Assembly (NCBI GenBank): GCA_036362985.1
Contig: JAYGXS010000006.1
Coordinates: 9,404,718-9,468,717 of the forward strand
DNA length: 64,000 nucleotides
Direction: 5' to 3'
Origin: Ligula intestinalis
Lineage: Eukaryota > Platyhelminthes > Cestoda > Diphyllobothriidea > Diphyllobothriidae
Shown: positions 33,541-45,379 of the stretch, one piece after another
How positions within the stretch are numbered: the first letter of the stretch is position 1
Layout of the letters: every line of letters starts with the position of its first letter
The notes under the pieces: generated by a model
Told to the model about the DNA's origin: nothing
The model's database searches: none
What the model saw: the letters and a program-made list of their open reading frames with translations, nothing else
Made by a program: the position numbers and the translations under genes

Positions 33541-35949
33541 TTAGCAGTTCTAACAATAATCATATGGGATTCAACATATGCACTACTAGGCCACCCAATT
33601 GTAAATCTGACTGGAATACAATTTAAACTTTATAATATTTCTCTCGTTAGGTCCTCCATAATTTTGAAGGCTCTTTGAAGTCAAAGTTTAGAAGTTCTGC
33701 AAGCAAATTTTTCTAAATGTAGGTATTGGAAAGCAGAAAACAATTTTGGATGAACTGGAAAACGTCAAGGGTATAATAAAAAGTATGGTTCTGGAAGCCA
33801 TCTAAACAGGAAGGCAGAAATAAACTGCAAGAATCGTATCTATGAACCCAAAGGTTTAAGTCATGATGCACTTTGCAAGGCATCAGAAGCAAATAATTAA
33901 TTACATGCTTCTATATATATGCACGTAAAGTGTATAAGTATAATATTTATTAATACACATTTTTAAGTTATATTATTTCTCTTTTTGGGACTATGAATCA
34001 CATTCATATCAATAGGCAATATTTGTGTATGTGTAGTATATCGTTACTCTTAGATAAATGATTGGAAATTAGTTCTACATTTCGCGTAATAGAAAGTTTT
34101 ATTTTCGTTAATTTAGCCACATTGGTCACATGTAGGAGTGATGACCCACCCAATTTATCACTATGTACTCTGCAGACAGTTCTCTCTTTTGCGGTGCGAT
34201 GCCCAAGAATCAGAGGAAATGTTATTTTTTGTGCAAAACAACAGGTCTTTTGTCAAAGCATTGGCGCAGCAGCTCACTGTACTATGTATCCTTTAAGAGA
34301 GTACAGGAATAATAGAACACAGTAATTTCCAAAAAAAAGGAAAAGAAATTATTTATTCTTTGTTTTTCTGAGTTCAGAAAACTATGATCTGAAGAAGAAG
34401 GAAAGTACAGACACACTCACTGAGGAAAGATGCATGCGGAGGTATTTTAAATAATTGAAAAGCACTCAAAACCGTCACTTTGTTCACGTAGATTTATCGA
34501 TATTAAACACGTTTTAGTAAGACCAGAGGTTCAAGCTTTTTTCACTAAAATAACAAAAAGGTCACTCAAAATCCGGGAATTTTAAAAATCACTCCAAAAC
34601 AGATGCATGTGTGCTATTTTAGGAAACATCATTACATTAGTGTAATATGATAAAGAAAGTAACCTGACATTTTCTAATGAACTTCAGTTGTTGTGTGGCT
34701 AAAGTAGGCACAGGGAGAGAGGATGAGACTGATTGACACTATACGGTCTATTCACCGCAGTTAGACGACCGTATTGCAAACGCTTCTAAGAAGAAAAATC
34801 TTACGGAATTTCATTGTTCACTGAGCATTCAATGAGGTGATGTATAACATACAAATATGGGAAGATGAAGTAATAAAAGCTCGGGATTATTTATGGCTGT
34901 CTACAAATTATATGTTTGGGACAATACGTGACGAACAGTGGCGTGATTTACACAATGACTTTTTTGTGAGATGCTCAGTTGACTATTTCACTTGGTGATA
35001 TCTCAGATGTCCTGTTTAGGAAGCACACAAATTAATATTTGCAGTTGATTACCTATTCGTATAATTTCTTTGTAGCTGAAAGCAAACGAACTTGTTGTCT
35101 GATGAAAGGACTATCTGAAGTTAATTTGCGCGCTGGCCCACAAAGGGAAGCAAAGAAGACTATTTTGTTCTTTAAAAATTTCGGTTGCTGATCCACCCTT
35201 CCAATCAGAAGTAATTCTCATCATCTTTGTAGACCTCATTTACTTTCTTACATCTGTACTCCCTCGGGAACTTAGAATGATAGTCAAGGAAAAAGTTTGC
35301 GCCATTTTTACTGGAAGTTTTTTTTTCAGATTAAGATCTCCTTCAATCGGAAAGAAGGCTGAAGCAAGTCTGTCCATCTTTTCCAAATTTAATGTTGAGT
35401 GAGGCGCTATAAAAGTGAATTCTCCAGCTAGCACAAGGCATCTGTTTTGATGTAACAACTTAAATCACGTGGAAAGCAGCCAAAATAAACGGGACAATCA
35501 TCCTTTTTAGTAATGGAAGCCGTTACGTTAAGTGAATTCAGATTGGAAGGCGCTAACGACTTCATCTCCCAGAAGCGTGTTAAGTGACTAAATTATAGTT
35601 TTCGGAAGGCTGTCGTTTCTGTGCAAGTTAAACTGCGCAGTTAATATCAAGTTTAAAAGTTGTCTTCTAGTGCATTATTCATGCAAATATTCGTAAATTA
35701 CTTGCTCAGTGTCAAGGTTGGCAACAACACAATACGTTGCATTTTGAATATGGATTTTGACACAGTTTTCCTAAGATTGGTTTCATTTTTCACTTTCTTA
35801 CAGTCTCGGAGACGTACTTAACCAATACTTATTGGATTTCGGTGTGTTTTGCCGCCGTGGACGTCGTGCAACTAAATCTTTCCTTTAGACAGATGCCGAT
35901 GTGGTGATAATGACAACACATTTTGAAAATCATTGCAGGAGAATATAAG
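33541..35949. other. no gene seen
   Basis: About 2.4 kb of A+T-rich sequence. Small frames (34062-34325, 35240-35458) have no recognisable features. Confidence 0.5.
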
Positions 35950-36250
35950 CACAGAAGCATAACATTTGTTTATGTCAAGTCAGGTTAAGCTTATTGAAGG
36001 AAATATAGGCAAACACCTTCGAATTTCCTACTGGTACATAGTATTTAAGAAATGCATCGGCACAGCCGAACATTTCAAAGAAGTTGTTGGCACAATTGTA
36101 GGCGACTCTTTGTTTTTAAAAGTAATAAATTCGCATGTGGTGATGTCAGTTAACACGAGCCAGCTGTGTAACTGAGCAATAAGAGCAGACGGCATAGCTC
36201 ATAATTCCAAATGGAATGTCATTTGTGGTTTTTAGGAGAAAAAATGTCGC
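35950..36250 (+). repeat. dispersed repeat D, copy 1, with conserved frame
   Basis: This is the reverse complement of 52125-52445, with strong local identity. The plus-strand frame contains YWYIVFKKCIGTAEHFKEVV. The other copy, read on its minus strand, has SWYIGFKKCIGIAEHSKEVV. Both also encode AHNSKWNVIC further on. Conservation at the protein level suggests an old transposon or gene fragment. The family was not recognised. Confidence 0.55.
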
Positions 36251-37639
36251 ACGTGGGGGAAGGTATGTGAATGATAGGACCAGGATGCTTCTGTGAATGT
36301 TGACAGCAGCCGTGGGGGCCATGGCGAGTGATATCTACAGCCAAAAGGGCCAAATATATTTTCACCCCTGAAATAAATGTCATATTTTAACTCAAAACGT
36401 ATTCTGCTGCGTTTCATGATGTTGCAAAAAATTGGCGGAAATATCCTGACATTAAGTTTTCTAAATTGATTGCCCAGCTCAGCATGACCTTTGAATTAAG
36501 TTATTTTTTGAAAATATTTACGTGCGTATCAAAAGTTAAAAGCTTTATGTCAGCTACATGTGCCCGGTTGAAGCACTGAAAAATGACACCAAATCAGCAT
36601 ATCTATGTTGTGAATCAAAAGAGTAAACTTTTCCTACAAAGCCCCTACCTGGAATAGTGCCTTACGACTGTGCTGACGGTGTCTATGGACCTTTGCCTTG
36701 TTACCGGCATCAAAAAAACAAATACAATATAATGCTTGGTCAGCCTTTTTATTTTGCCAAAGCCACAACATTTTGCTGCTACAAATGAATGATCGTATTC
36801 AAATTGTTATGTTGAGGCCATTTTTTCTATGTAGGCCTACCTTTAACATGTCGTATGCAAAGTATTCTCTAATGTTTACACTGCAAGTCGTCTGCCGTTT
36901 CTATATTAACAGTTAATAAGAATAATCTAATAACATCATATAATATGTGCCAAGGTTAAAATATCAACTTGGCGGTTTCCTTTGATAAATTATTCGCAAC
37001 GGAAACGAAAATTTAAAAAAATTGAATCCCTAGATGACCTGCAAGCACCATTAGTATTTTTTTAGTCATGCAAAGTTCATGCATTCGAGATAATTTAGGG
37101 GGTCTTAAAAGCTAAGTTGGTTGCTTGCGGCCTAACTCATTGCATTAACTTGGTTTGTCCCCAGTCATAAAACTGTCGACAATCTATTCAACGACACGTA
37201 TCACATCTGTAGCGATCGACCAATTAGGAAAAATGGATTTTCACGTTAATCTCTCAACATGAAGTTATGTAAAAACAAAACATGCAACCAAAATGACATA
37301 TAGTGAAATTAAATCAGGCCGCTGAATAAAATGCTAAACATTTACCATCCAACATTAGGTTAAATAGCTTCGACTCGCGACTTCAAGTAATAAACCGCAA
37401 GCTTTGTTCCAGTGCCCTCATCATATTCTGCATCACCAGAAAACGTCTTAAACAGCTAAGAGTTATCTCAGTGTCCTTGAGTTAACTAGCCAGAATCAAG
37501 TGCAACGAACAATTTCCCTGAATTAACAGAGAATGAAGCATGGAGTTCAACCTTTGTCTCTCTCCCTTTCTTGCACTTTTATTCACTTATCGTCTGCTAA
37601 CTGCTTGAATACAGGAACAAAAATCGGCGAGCCAGCGAC
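36251..37639. other. no gene seen
   Basis: A+T-rich. Short frames only, none recognised. Confidence 0.5.
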
Positions 37640-37649
37640 TAGACCCTAA

Positions 37650-37900
37650 CTCCCAGCATACAACACATATCAGAGTAACTGGTCACACCTTCGGTATTCA
37701 AGGAATGACCATCGTAGATCGGGGAGCCTCGAAGGCTGGAAAATTGACCGTTGAGTCATGGTACTCACACGCCAATTCTACAAATGACATCTAGATATCC
37801 CTGCGCCCTAGAAAGTCCTACACCTTTACATAAGTAGAAAACAGTTCACGGTCAACCTGAAGTTAGAATTTGCAGACGCAAATTGCCCTGTTACGATATG
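37650..37900 (-). mobile_element. PLE-A-associated fragment
   Basis: Matches the region upstream (on the minus strand) of the ribozyme at 26281-26335. Shared blocks on the plus strand are GTTGAGxCATGGTAC, ATCCCTGCGxCCTxxAAAGTC and CTACxCC. No ribozyme core is visible at the expected place, so the end is probably missing. Confidence 0.45.
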
Positions 37901-39984
37901 ACCGGAAGAGGACAGGACTATCAGCATTCTTTATCGTGGGGACGAAGCAGAACACAAACTTTTGTTACGCCAAGAAAAAATCCACACGCAGGGGATAACA
38001 GCGGACGGAGGAAATTGGATCAGCCAAAGACCACAAGTACAGCCGCAATTTTAATTTTGCTGATGGATAAAGCGAGTATTCTCTTCAACAAATAACAGTC
38101 GGCCTAGCTGTCCGAAATGTCAGCAAACCTTAATATTACTTCCGCTGAGCAGAAAAAGAAATTTGTTGTATTTTTTGTATCGAATTTCATTATCGTTACA
38201 CAGTAAACATCCGTTTAATTTTCATGCAAACTCAAAATCTTAAAAAGCTTGCTTAATATTAAAAATTAATAAAAAAATTGCAAAATCCTCACTACGCAAG
38301 CGTAAATGTTTTTACATAACGTGATGTCAAAATGACCGGGTGTACTAAGCTTCTCATTTTTAAGATCCAAAAACCAAAAGTGATGTACCTCCCATTCTCC
38401 AGCTAAATGCTCTGTTACAAAACTTGCTGGGTTACTTCTGCTAGAAATCGGAGTTCCGTGCGCAGAGATCACAGGTAGTGAAATAATTTTCGGATGGACG
38501 CAATTCCAAAACACATATGCTTTTCAGGTTTAGCACAGGAAACGATATAGCACTTTAAGTAAGTATGTTTGGGGTTCGCGGATATGAGCATGATGAATAC
38601 TTGCTTAAATTTTTTTTGCAAAACGTCATTTGCAATGTAAAGGGTCTCTGACTGATGTGATTGGAGATTTCCAAAAGCAATTTTAAAAAGCACAGGAAGC
38701 TTTTATTACATGAAAGCATACTTTCACATCTGAATGGTACGATCTGCACGCTTTGTGTAATGGGATTGACAGGGTGCTTCACGAGAAGTATACGCGATGT
38801 CACATTCAGGCCTCCCGTACTATGCAATAGATGAAAGTTCTAACATTTGTATATTTTGAACGGAAACTGGGGATTAAAATTTAAAAATTAGACTGAGGTA
38901 CTTTTCTTACTGCAAACGGTCTTTGCCAGCCAATTAAAGTTCATACACAATAGCAAAATATAAAAATTAGGATTTAATAACGTTAATACGCATTTTGACA
39001 GATAACTTCTCTGATAATTTTGCTTTACTGATAGAAGGTTAACTTGAATAGCTGTTGTTTGCTGGAGTCCTGTGGAATTGCCATAAAGTAAGAAAATGTA
39101 TTTTATGCTCAATGCAAATGAGGTGGATGGTTTTTGAATAACACATACTTCTTCACATTCGTCGTACTCCTTGTACATACTATGCACCAGATACATCAGA
39201 AAGTACGTGCTGTGACTCATTTACGCCATAGGATTTCATCCACTTTCCTGTGGGATAGAGCAGAGTATATTAACCAGCGAAGGTATACATTTGTCTCATT
39301 TATAAAGGCAGCACCTGTTTTGTAAACGTCGATGTTTGCCTGCTCTCCTTTAAAAAGTTTCATTTACTTGTTAATTTCTCCCTGAGCGTATTTTTACGAA
39401 GTGTTTATCTCTACAGCAGAGTAAATGTATCCCAGTAAATGCTCTTCTAGCGTATACTCATGGCCTTTACGAAATTTAAGCTCATGGTTTAAGTCCGGTG
39501 CATCGATATTCGTCATGCTTCATTAATGAATATTGTAGAGTTATCTATACTGATAAGTTATCCTTTAATGAGAACTGACAATGTGACCTTGTTGCCACTG
39601 TAATGCGCAAACGATGTAACAATATTATTTTGCCCATGATGCTTTTTGATCATGTTGTGAAAATTGAATTAAAAGGAATAGGCATAATTATTAATTCTAA
39701 CATATGATTCAGAGGCTTAAATAATGAATCTCTGAGCATTTAAAGATACGACTGAGTATCATATAAGACAAGTACAGAAGCTAGGTCTCCTAGTTTATTT
39801 TATCCTTCGACATACGGCCTACAAAATAACCAGGAATATCTAGGCTGGCACAAGAGACTTGAAAATGCATATGATAGGGACCAAAGACCACGCAAAGTAA
39901 ACACATTTTGACTGAAAACATTCTCTACATTTCCAGGAAAACCCTCCAAATTCATCAGAGTATCTCCGATAAAATCCCCATATC
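37901..39984. other. no gene seen
   Basis: A+T-rich. Overlapping minus-strand frames at 38266-39220 have no recognisable domains and no relatives in the window. Confidence 0.45.
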
Positions 39985-40375
39985 CGGTTAAAGGGAAGAA
40001 ATGGTCCTACGGGAGCTAGGAAACACTGCCTCCACCCAAAGTAAGCCTGTCTTTTGGCGTCATTAAGTTGATGACACATTTGTAATCATCAAGAAAAAAA
40101 TGATGCAAAACTTGCATAACTTGCTTAATGGAATATCGTCTGATATACGGTTCATGAGAGAAGAAGAACAAGAGCAGCAGCTGCATTTCCTTGATGTCCT
40201 CGTCAAGAGAACACTCAGGGGTAAAAATAAGACGAAGTTTTACAGGGATGCAACGCACACTGCACAATGTCTCTGTTCTCACAGCCACCATCCACATGCC
40301 CACAAGCGAAGCTGTGTAAAACGCTCCTTAAATGGCTTCATAATTGCAGTAGCAGCCCGCAAGAAAATGTAAGCA
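39985..40375 (+). pseudogene. PLE family A reverse transcriptase, C-terminal part
   Basis: VDDTFVIIKKKMMQNLHNLL begins at 40067: the catalytic Asp-Asp pair of the RT palm is intact, but the Tyr before it is replaced by a stop (TAA at 40064). The frame continues open as LNGISSDIRFMREEEQ...LHFLDVLVKR, then KFYRDATHTAQ and HSHHPHAHKR. These are the thumb and linker blocks that precede the nuclease in Penelope-like elements. The upstream palm and fingers are missing or unreadable. Confidence 0.75.
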
Positions 40376-40479
40376 ATGGCCGATATCTTCCCCGCCAAAT
40401 CATGAGGAATGGTTGTCCAAAACCATAAATAAACTCAAGCCTACGATTACGGCCTCGGGGGACCAAAACAGAAGAACCA

Positions 40480-40930
40480 CCGAGGATACGGCACGCTATG
40501 CTGTACATCATAGACATCACAGAAGTGACCGAGCGTATATCTGCGGGACTAGGCGTCGAAACAACACGCCATCCCAAGTATGTCGTGCGCAAACGCTTAA
40601 GGAAAAGAGAAGACCGGCTGAACGCAAATGAACAATCTGGGGTTGTTTATTGCATCGCATGCTTAAGCTGTCCTTGCAACTATAACGGGCAAACTCGGTT
40701 CGCTCATACATGAAAATAAGCTGGCGGTCTGATAGAGTTACGCATTCTCGCAAATGACAGCCCACAGCTAGGATACGGGTCATGAGTATAACTTCGGAGC
40801 TGCGAAGATACTCAGCCATGCCGGCAGCAAGACAGACCGAGAATTGATTGAAGCCTGTGCCTAGGATATGAATTAAGTCAATCGATCAATCGATCTGGCA
40901 CCGGCATATATCACTCACCGCAGGCATATT
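40480..40930 (+). pseudogene. PLE family A GIY-YIG endonuclease, broken
   Basis: GVVYCIACLSCPCNYNGQT (40639-40695) corresponds to the GIY...YVG-type core with the Cys-rich insertion found in PLE nucleases. In other frames come IHENKLAV, then GHEYNFGAAKILSHAGS and ELIEACA, then NRSIDLAPAYIT. At least two frameshifts and several stops separate these blocks. Nuclease activity is not expected. Confidence 0.75.
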
Positions 40931-41017
40931 CGCACGGACGAAACTGGTTATTAATAAGATCCCTTCCAATGCCCTCTCCATATAACGATTGATTAGTGTC
41001 AGCCCTTTATAACTGCT

Positions 41018-41070
41018 GCTTGCCTTTCGTGTCTGAAGATGGATTCCTGCAAAAGAATGAATGCATATAA
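41018..41070 (+). ncRNA. PLE-A hammerhead-like motif (decayed)
   Basis: CTTTCGTGTCTGAAGATGGATTCC (first part quoted) has the 5' core CTGAAGA and the start of stem II, with AUUC/GAAU still pairing. The 3' core is lost (GAATGAATGC). Position about 100 bases after the nuclease fits the layout at 53 kb. Confidence 0.4.
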
Positions 41071-41229
41071 ATATAAACAAATTTGTGGATCACTGTTTTG
41101 GGAGAATAACTCAAAATTGTAATTCAGTTCTTTCTGGTAGCCTTGCTTGTCCACGCAATGCGTTTTGGCTCAATATAACAAACTGTTGACAGTGCTCCTT
41201 TTATGAGAGATAGGATGGTTGCTCTCATA

Positions 41230-41950
41230 GTTTAGGAAGACCTCGTCATAAGTCTCCTTGAGGTAAACAGTTTGCCTAATGTTCCATCGAACTGTCGTTG
41301 TACAAGGAAATAGAGGAACGGGAGCTTGATTTTGGATTCTTTTTCGATTGTGAATTTAATTTCAGGAAGCGTGGCGTTGAGTTTGTTATGTAAATTTTCC
41401 AGTTGGTCCTTCCTCACGATAACGAGGGTATCATTAAAATATCATAGCCCCATCTAAGGGTTGGCTAGTGGGAGGGCTATCGCCTCGAGCGTCTGCATTG
41501 TCACTTTAGTAAGGAAGTCCGATATAGGTGATCCCATAGGAGCTCATTTTAGCTGCTGAGAGTATTGGTTGTTGAATGAAAAGTTGGTTTGTAGGCATAG
41601 GTCCAAAAGTTCAAGGAGCGCATTTGCAGGGATATCAATCTTGTAGGACTGTAGTAGTCCGTCCGTCCACTCCTTTGCTATTTCTAGTGGTACAGAGGTG
41701 AACAAAGAGACGACATCGAATGAGATCATTATTTCATCCACGGAAATTGTGACTCCATGTAATTTCTGTGAGAATTCCATAGAGTTCCCGATTGTCGTTT
41801 CACAATTTTTTGTGAGTGGTCGGAGCTGATTAAAAAACCATTTTGTAAATTTTGTAATTTGGCGCTCCGATTAGCGATACTATCCCAAACATAAAATAAT
41901 CTATCTTGTGCTCGACAACTCTCCTTCATCGTTCATCCCAAAAGGTGATA
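41230..41950 (-). pseudogene. PLE reverse transcriptase fragment, minus copy
   Basis: Minus-strand blocks in order: SDHSQKIVKRQ; FSQKLHGVTISVDEIMISFD and VVSLFTSVPL (motif A, with its Asp at FDV); LLELLDLCLQTNFSFNNQYS; MGSPISDFLTKVTMQTLEAI (motif B-like); then YFNDTLVIVRKDQLENLHNK, where the catalytic YxDD has become YFND; and IKLPFLYFLVQRQFDGTL. Frameshifts divide the blocks. It converges with the plus-strand PLE at 39985-41070. Confidence 0.8.
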
Positions 41951-43713
41951 CTGAAACTCCACAGGTAAGAGGAACACGTAGGTATACTGTGCGAAAGAAT
42001 AAATCAGATATATGAAATTCACTTTGTGATAGTAAATAACAGATTGTTTTTCAAAAAAATTCTTCCGGCGCCAAAACTGCGAAATTTGACATTGTAATAT
42101 TTTTTAGTCACCTAGGTATGTGTATTTACTTCGTTTACGCTTATGGCGAAAACAACAGAGTGATTTGCCCCAAAAAGCCAGATGACGTTCAGCTGAAAAA
42201 CAAAGTCCATCTTTCTTATTTTATTACCTTAGTACTTAGCATACATGGAATATTTTCTGTATTGATGGAGTTTTCATCGGTTGCTACTTAGAGCTATACG
42301 ACGAGGAAAAGTTGTGTGGTACTGCTCCTGGACGATACTAACATGTGATAAAGAAAAGTTTTACTTCTCATTATAAGGCGATATTGGTATATATTATTCC
42401 CCCCAAAATCTGACAAGGCTGTCCGATGTGTCTTCAAGCAATTTGCGTCATCTGACAGAGATTGTAATGCTTGACTTACAAGGCTGGGTCTGTATACATG
42501 GGGCAGATGGATTTCAGTGGTTCAATTAGAGAGGGTGAGAAATGTAAACTTAATTATGAAGGTGGCAGAGGACATATTTACACAATAAAATGGTTAACAT
42601 TAAATCAATCACTATGATGGAGACCGGTCTAACCTTAATCCTGGATTTCCGTTTCTTTACACACTACGCGGCCTGCTGGCAGTCAGATAATTGAGTGATG
42701 ATATACCTACACACGGCAGGACATATAACGGTAGTGGTGGCGCATAATTTCAAAAGACGTTGCAGCCATTAATCAAGAGTGGAGTGGGTGCGCAACCTCG
42801 TCAAGCGTGTGACCATACAAATTCCACTGTATCATGTTAACTTAAAAAAACACAAGAAGCACCGGCAGCTGAAGACAGAAATAGGAGAATGCAGACCATA
42901 GTGAATCGCATAATAAGAACAGGTTTTTTTAAGTGAAAGTGGCCGATGGCTATATTTTAGAAGTTTACGCATTGTAATGAGGAGGGTTTCAATAGGAAGT
43001 TTAATGAAAGCTTCGATGTCACGTTTATTAGCATTTTCTAGTCTGCGGGTTTTTTGCTTTCTTTCAGCTGTAGGTTATGGTGCCACACATACATTGGTGC
43101 AATTTCTCGTGGAGTCGTGTCATTATAATAGCACATGAAATGTGCCATCTTTTTGTTCCTCATTTAATCAGATGATTATCACAACCATGGGTTGACAGCT
43201 ACGCTTCCAGTAGGAAATATTTGTGCTAGGTAATGATGTATGACTGAATACACTTTCAACATTGTTGAGTCTCTAGCGCATACTATTACAAGCAGGCTAA
43301 CAGCAAACCGAACATATCCTATCAACAACTAGTCTCATCACAGAAAACTAAACTATGTTTGTTTTTAACTTTAAAGTCCCAATAAAAAGCATTTGTAAGA
43401 AATGAAGAAAGTCAACTCAAAAAAGGATAGCAACCTACTGTACATCATACAAGTGAGGCCAACACACCATGCAAATAGAAACGGAGGCTTATGGATAGTG
43501 CCAAAAACTCAAGCGAAACGGTAAGTTTAACTCGTCCAACCATTACCAACACCACTTCACATTTCATTCAAAAAAATATAATCAAAGAATTTACCCAAGC
43601 ACCAATCATTATGTTGTGCGGATATTATTTTAAGAATCTTGCAATTACTGCCCACTTCAGTACCGTGCCTTAGGGAAGATTCCGATTCATAGGAAAAAAA
43701 ATCACTGCGTTTA
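41951..43713. other. no gene seen
   Basis: A+T-rich. Nothing was recognised apart from short frames. Confidence 0.5.
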
Positions 43714-44088
43714 TTGCAAACTTACATTTGTCCAGTCATTAAATTTAGAGTAATTAAGAAGGCTTCCTCCAAAACTAACTTGAGAGAACTTCTTAGTGTC
43801 CGTGGAAAATCAAGACCAATGGGGGCTAAGGACGTTATGCTGATTGTTGAAGAAAATCCTTCAGAACCAAGGGAACATGCACGGATAGCAGCCATACAAT
43901 TGTTGGGTAAGGGAACAGAAACAAATAAGATAACAGTGTTTTTTATCTTTCATTTTGTGCAAAAGCATTTCCGCCTGCAAAAAAATGCTCTGATGTCAAT
44001 TTTAAACAATCGCACCATTGCAAAATGTGTATCATCAATTTGGATGGGCGGTATCCATTTGCAGTTGACATTCCGTACGCTCTCATAA
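43714..44088 (+). other. unassigned open frame of 124 codons
   Basis: This is among the longer uninterrupted frames outside low-complexity and N regions. It contains RPMGAKDVMLIVEENPSEPR and REHARIAAIQLLGKGTE, which look protein-like, but no domain was recognised. No splice signals are convincing and no second copy was seen. It may be a retroelement piece or chance. Confidence 0.2.
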
Positions 44089-44447
44089 AAACGCGTGTGA
44101 AAACACCTAGCCGGAGTCTTTTGAAAATAGTAGTCTAAAATACTATCTAGGGGCGGCCAACTGCGTCGTCCAGTCTCAGAATGCATTAATTGCCTCTGCG
44201 AAAGGACTCATGCGAGGTTGTTTACTTCAATTTAGCCTTCATGCAGCGGATTAGATTTTTTCAGAGCATTTTCACTGCAAGCAAACTTAATTAGCGCGCA
44301 AATTTTTCAAACAACCCCTTGCAACCGATTTCATTAAGTCCTCCAAGTTATGGAAATTAAGTTTTTCAAAGTCTACTGCACGTTTTCAAAAAAATTGGAT
44401 TCCGAAGTCTAATTTCCTTTATCACCTCTTAATCGAAAACTATGATC

Positions 44448-44886
44448 GTGTAAACAAATTTAAAGCATTTTTCCCCCGGTAATAATTTGAAGCAAGACAG
44501 AATAGCAGAAATTATTCGCGCGAATAAATTTCGAGAGCACTTTTTAGCTGCTCCCGCTCCGTGCAGGAACAACGAAATATTAAGAGAACACATCAATTTG
44601 AATTAGCACAAAATCGATAAAAGCAAGGTCGTATCAACGAGGCAAGTAGCTAAAAGTTTGTTTAATTTCCCCCCCATTTCTTTGGTCCCAAGTTTAACAG
44701 TTGACGTAACTTTTGGCTACTTGCCACGTTGATACGACCTTGCTTTTACCGATTTTGTGTAAATTCAAATTGATGTGTTCTCTTAATATTTTGTTATTAA
44801 TGCACGGAGCAAAAGCAGCTGCAAAGCGCTCTCGAAATTTATTCGCGCGAATAAATTCTGCTATTCTGTCGTGTAAACAAAGTTTA
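44448..44886. mobile_element. foldback (long inverted-repeat) element 1
   Basis: Arms of about 175 bases (44490-44665 and 44700-44876) are near-perfect reverse complements. Landmarks are CAGAATAGCAGAAATTATTC / its complement near 44860, AATATTAAGAGAACACATCA / complement near 44775, and AAAAGCAAGGTCGTATCAAC / complement near 44735. The spacer is about 40 bases. GTGTAAACAAA occurs at 44448-44458 and 44871-44881, which may be a target-site duplication. No transposase is encoded. Same family as 57429-57694. Confidence 0.75.
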
Positions 44887-45379
44887 CAGGACACACAGTA
44901 GACAAATGTAGGGGATTTTTATGATATTGGCTTACTTTACTTTATTCCTCCTGATATATGGATAAATGCATGAATTCCATGGATTTCTGCCAGAATCCTG
45001 CTAAGTAAATTGACTCGTGTTATAAGATTATACAATTATCAACCAAGACTGCCTAAGCCCCCCACACGCAGCGCATTCAATGGCAATCTGTAATAGAAAG
45101 TAGCAGGAGAGGCGATTTCGGATTCCGTCGCGGCTCCATCACCAGAAATAATAGCCGAAATGGGTAATTCATAGGCAAGGAATTAGGTTATTTTAAGAAT
45201 ACAGTCGCTGTGTTACTGCATGCATATAACAATTACTTGTTCGCATATTGAAGTTAATTGTCAGCCTTCAACCTATATTCATGATGGCTGGCATTCAACA
45301 GATCGTGATCTGCTGAACTCCCATCATCTGTGAGAAAAAGAAGACTCGATTGCTGGGACAATATGTTGATTAACCTGAC
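44887..45379. other. no gene seen
   Basis: A short A+T-rich stretch between the foldback element and the LINE. Contains a small palindrome (CAGATCGTGATCTG near 45298). Confidence 0.45.

Noticed and set aside
35095..35130. CTGATGA...GAAG on the plus strand
   Set aside because: Only a 3-bp stem II and no stem I or III. Such matches are expected by chance several times in 128 kb of strand.
43950..44186. Minus-strand frame overlapping the 124-codon plus frame
   Set aside because: Shadow frame with no recognisable domain.
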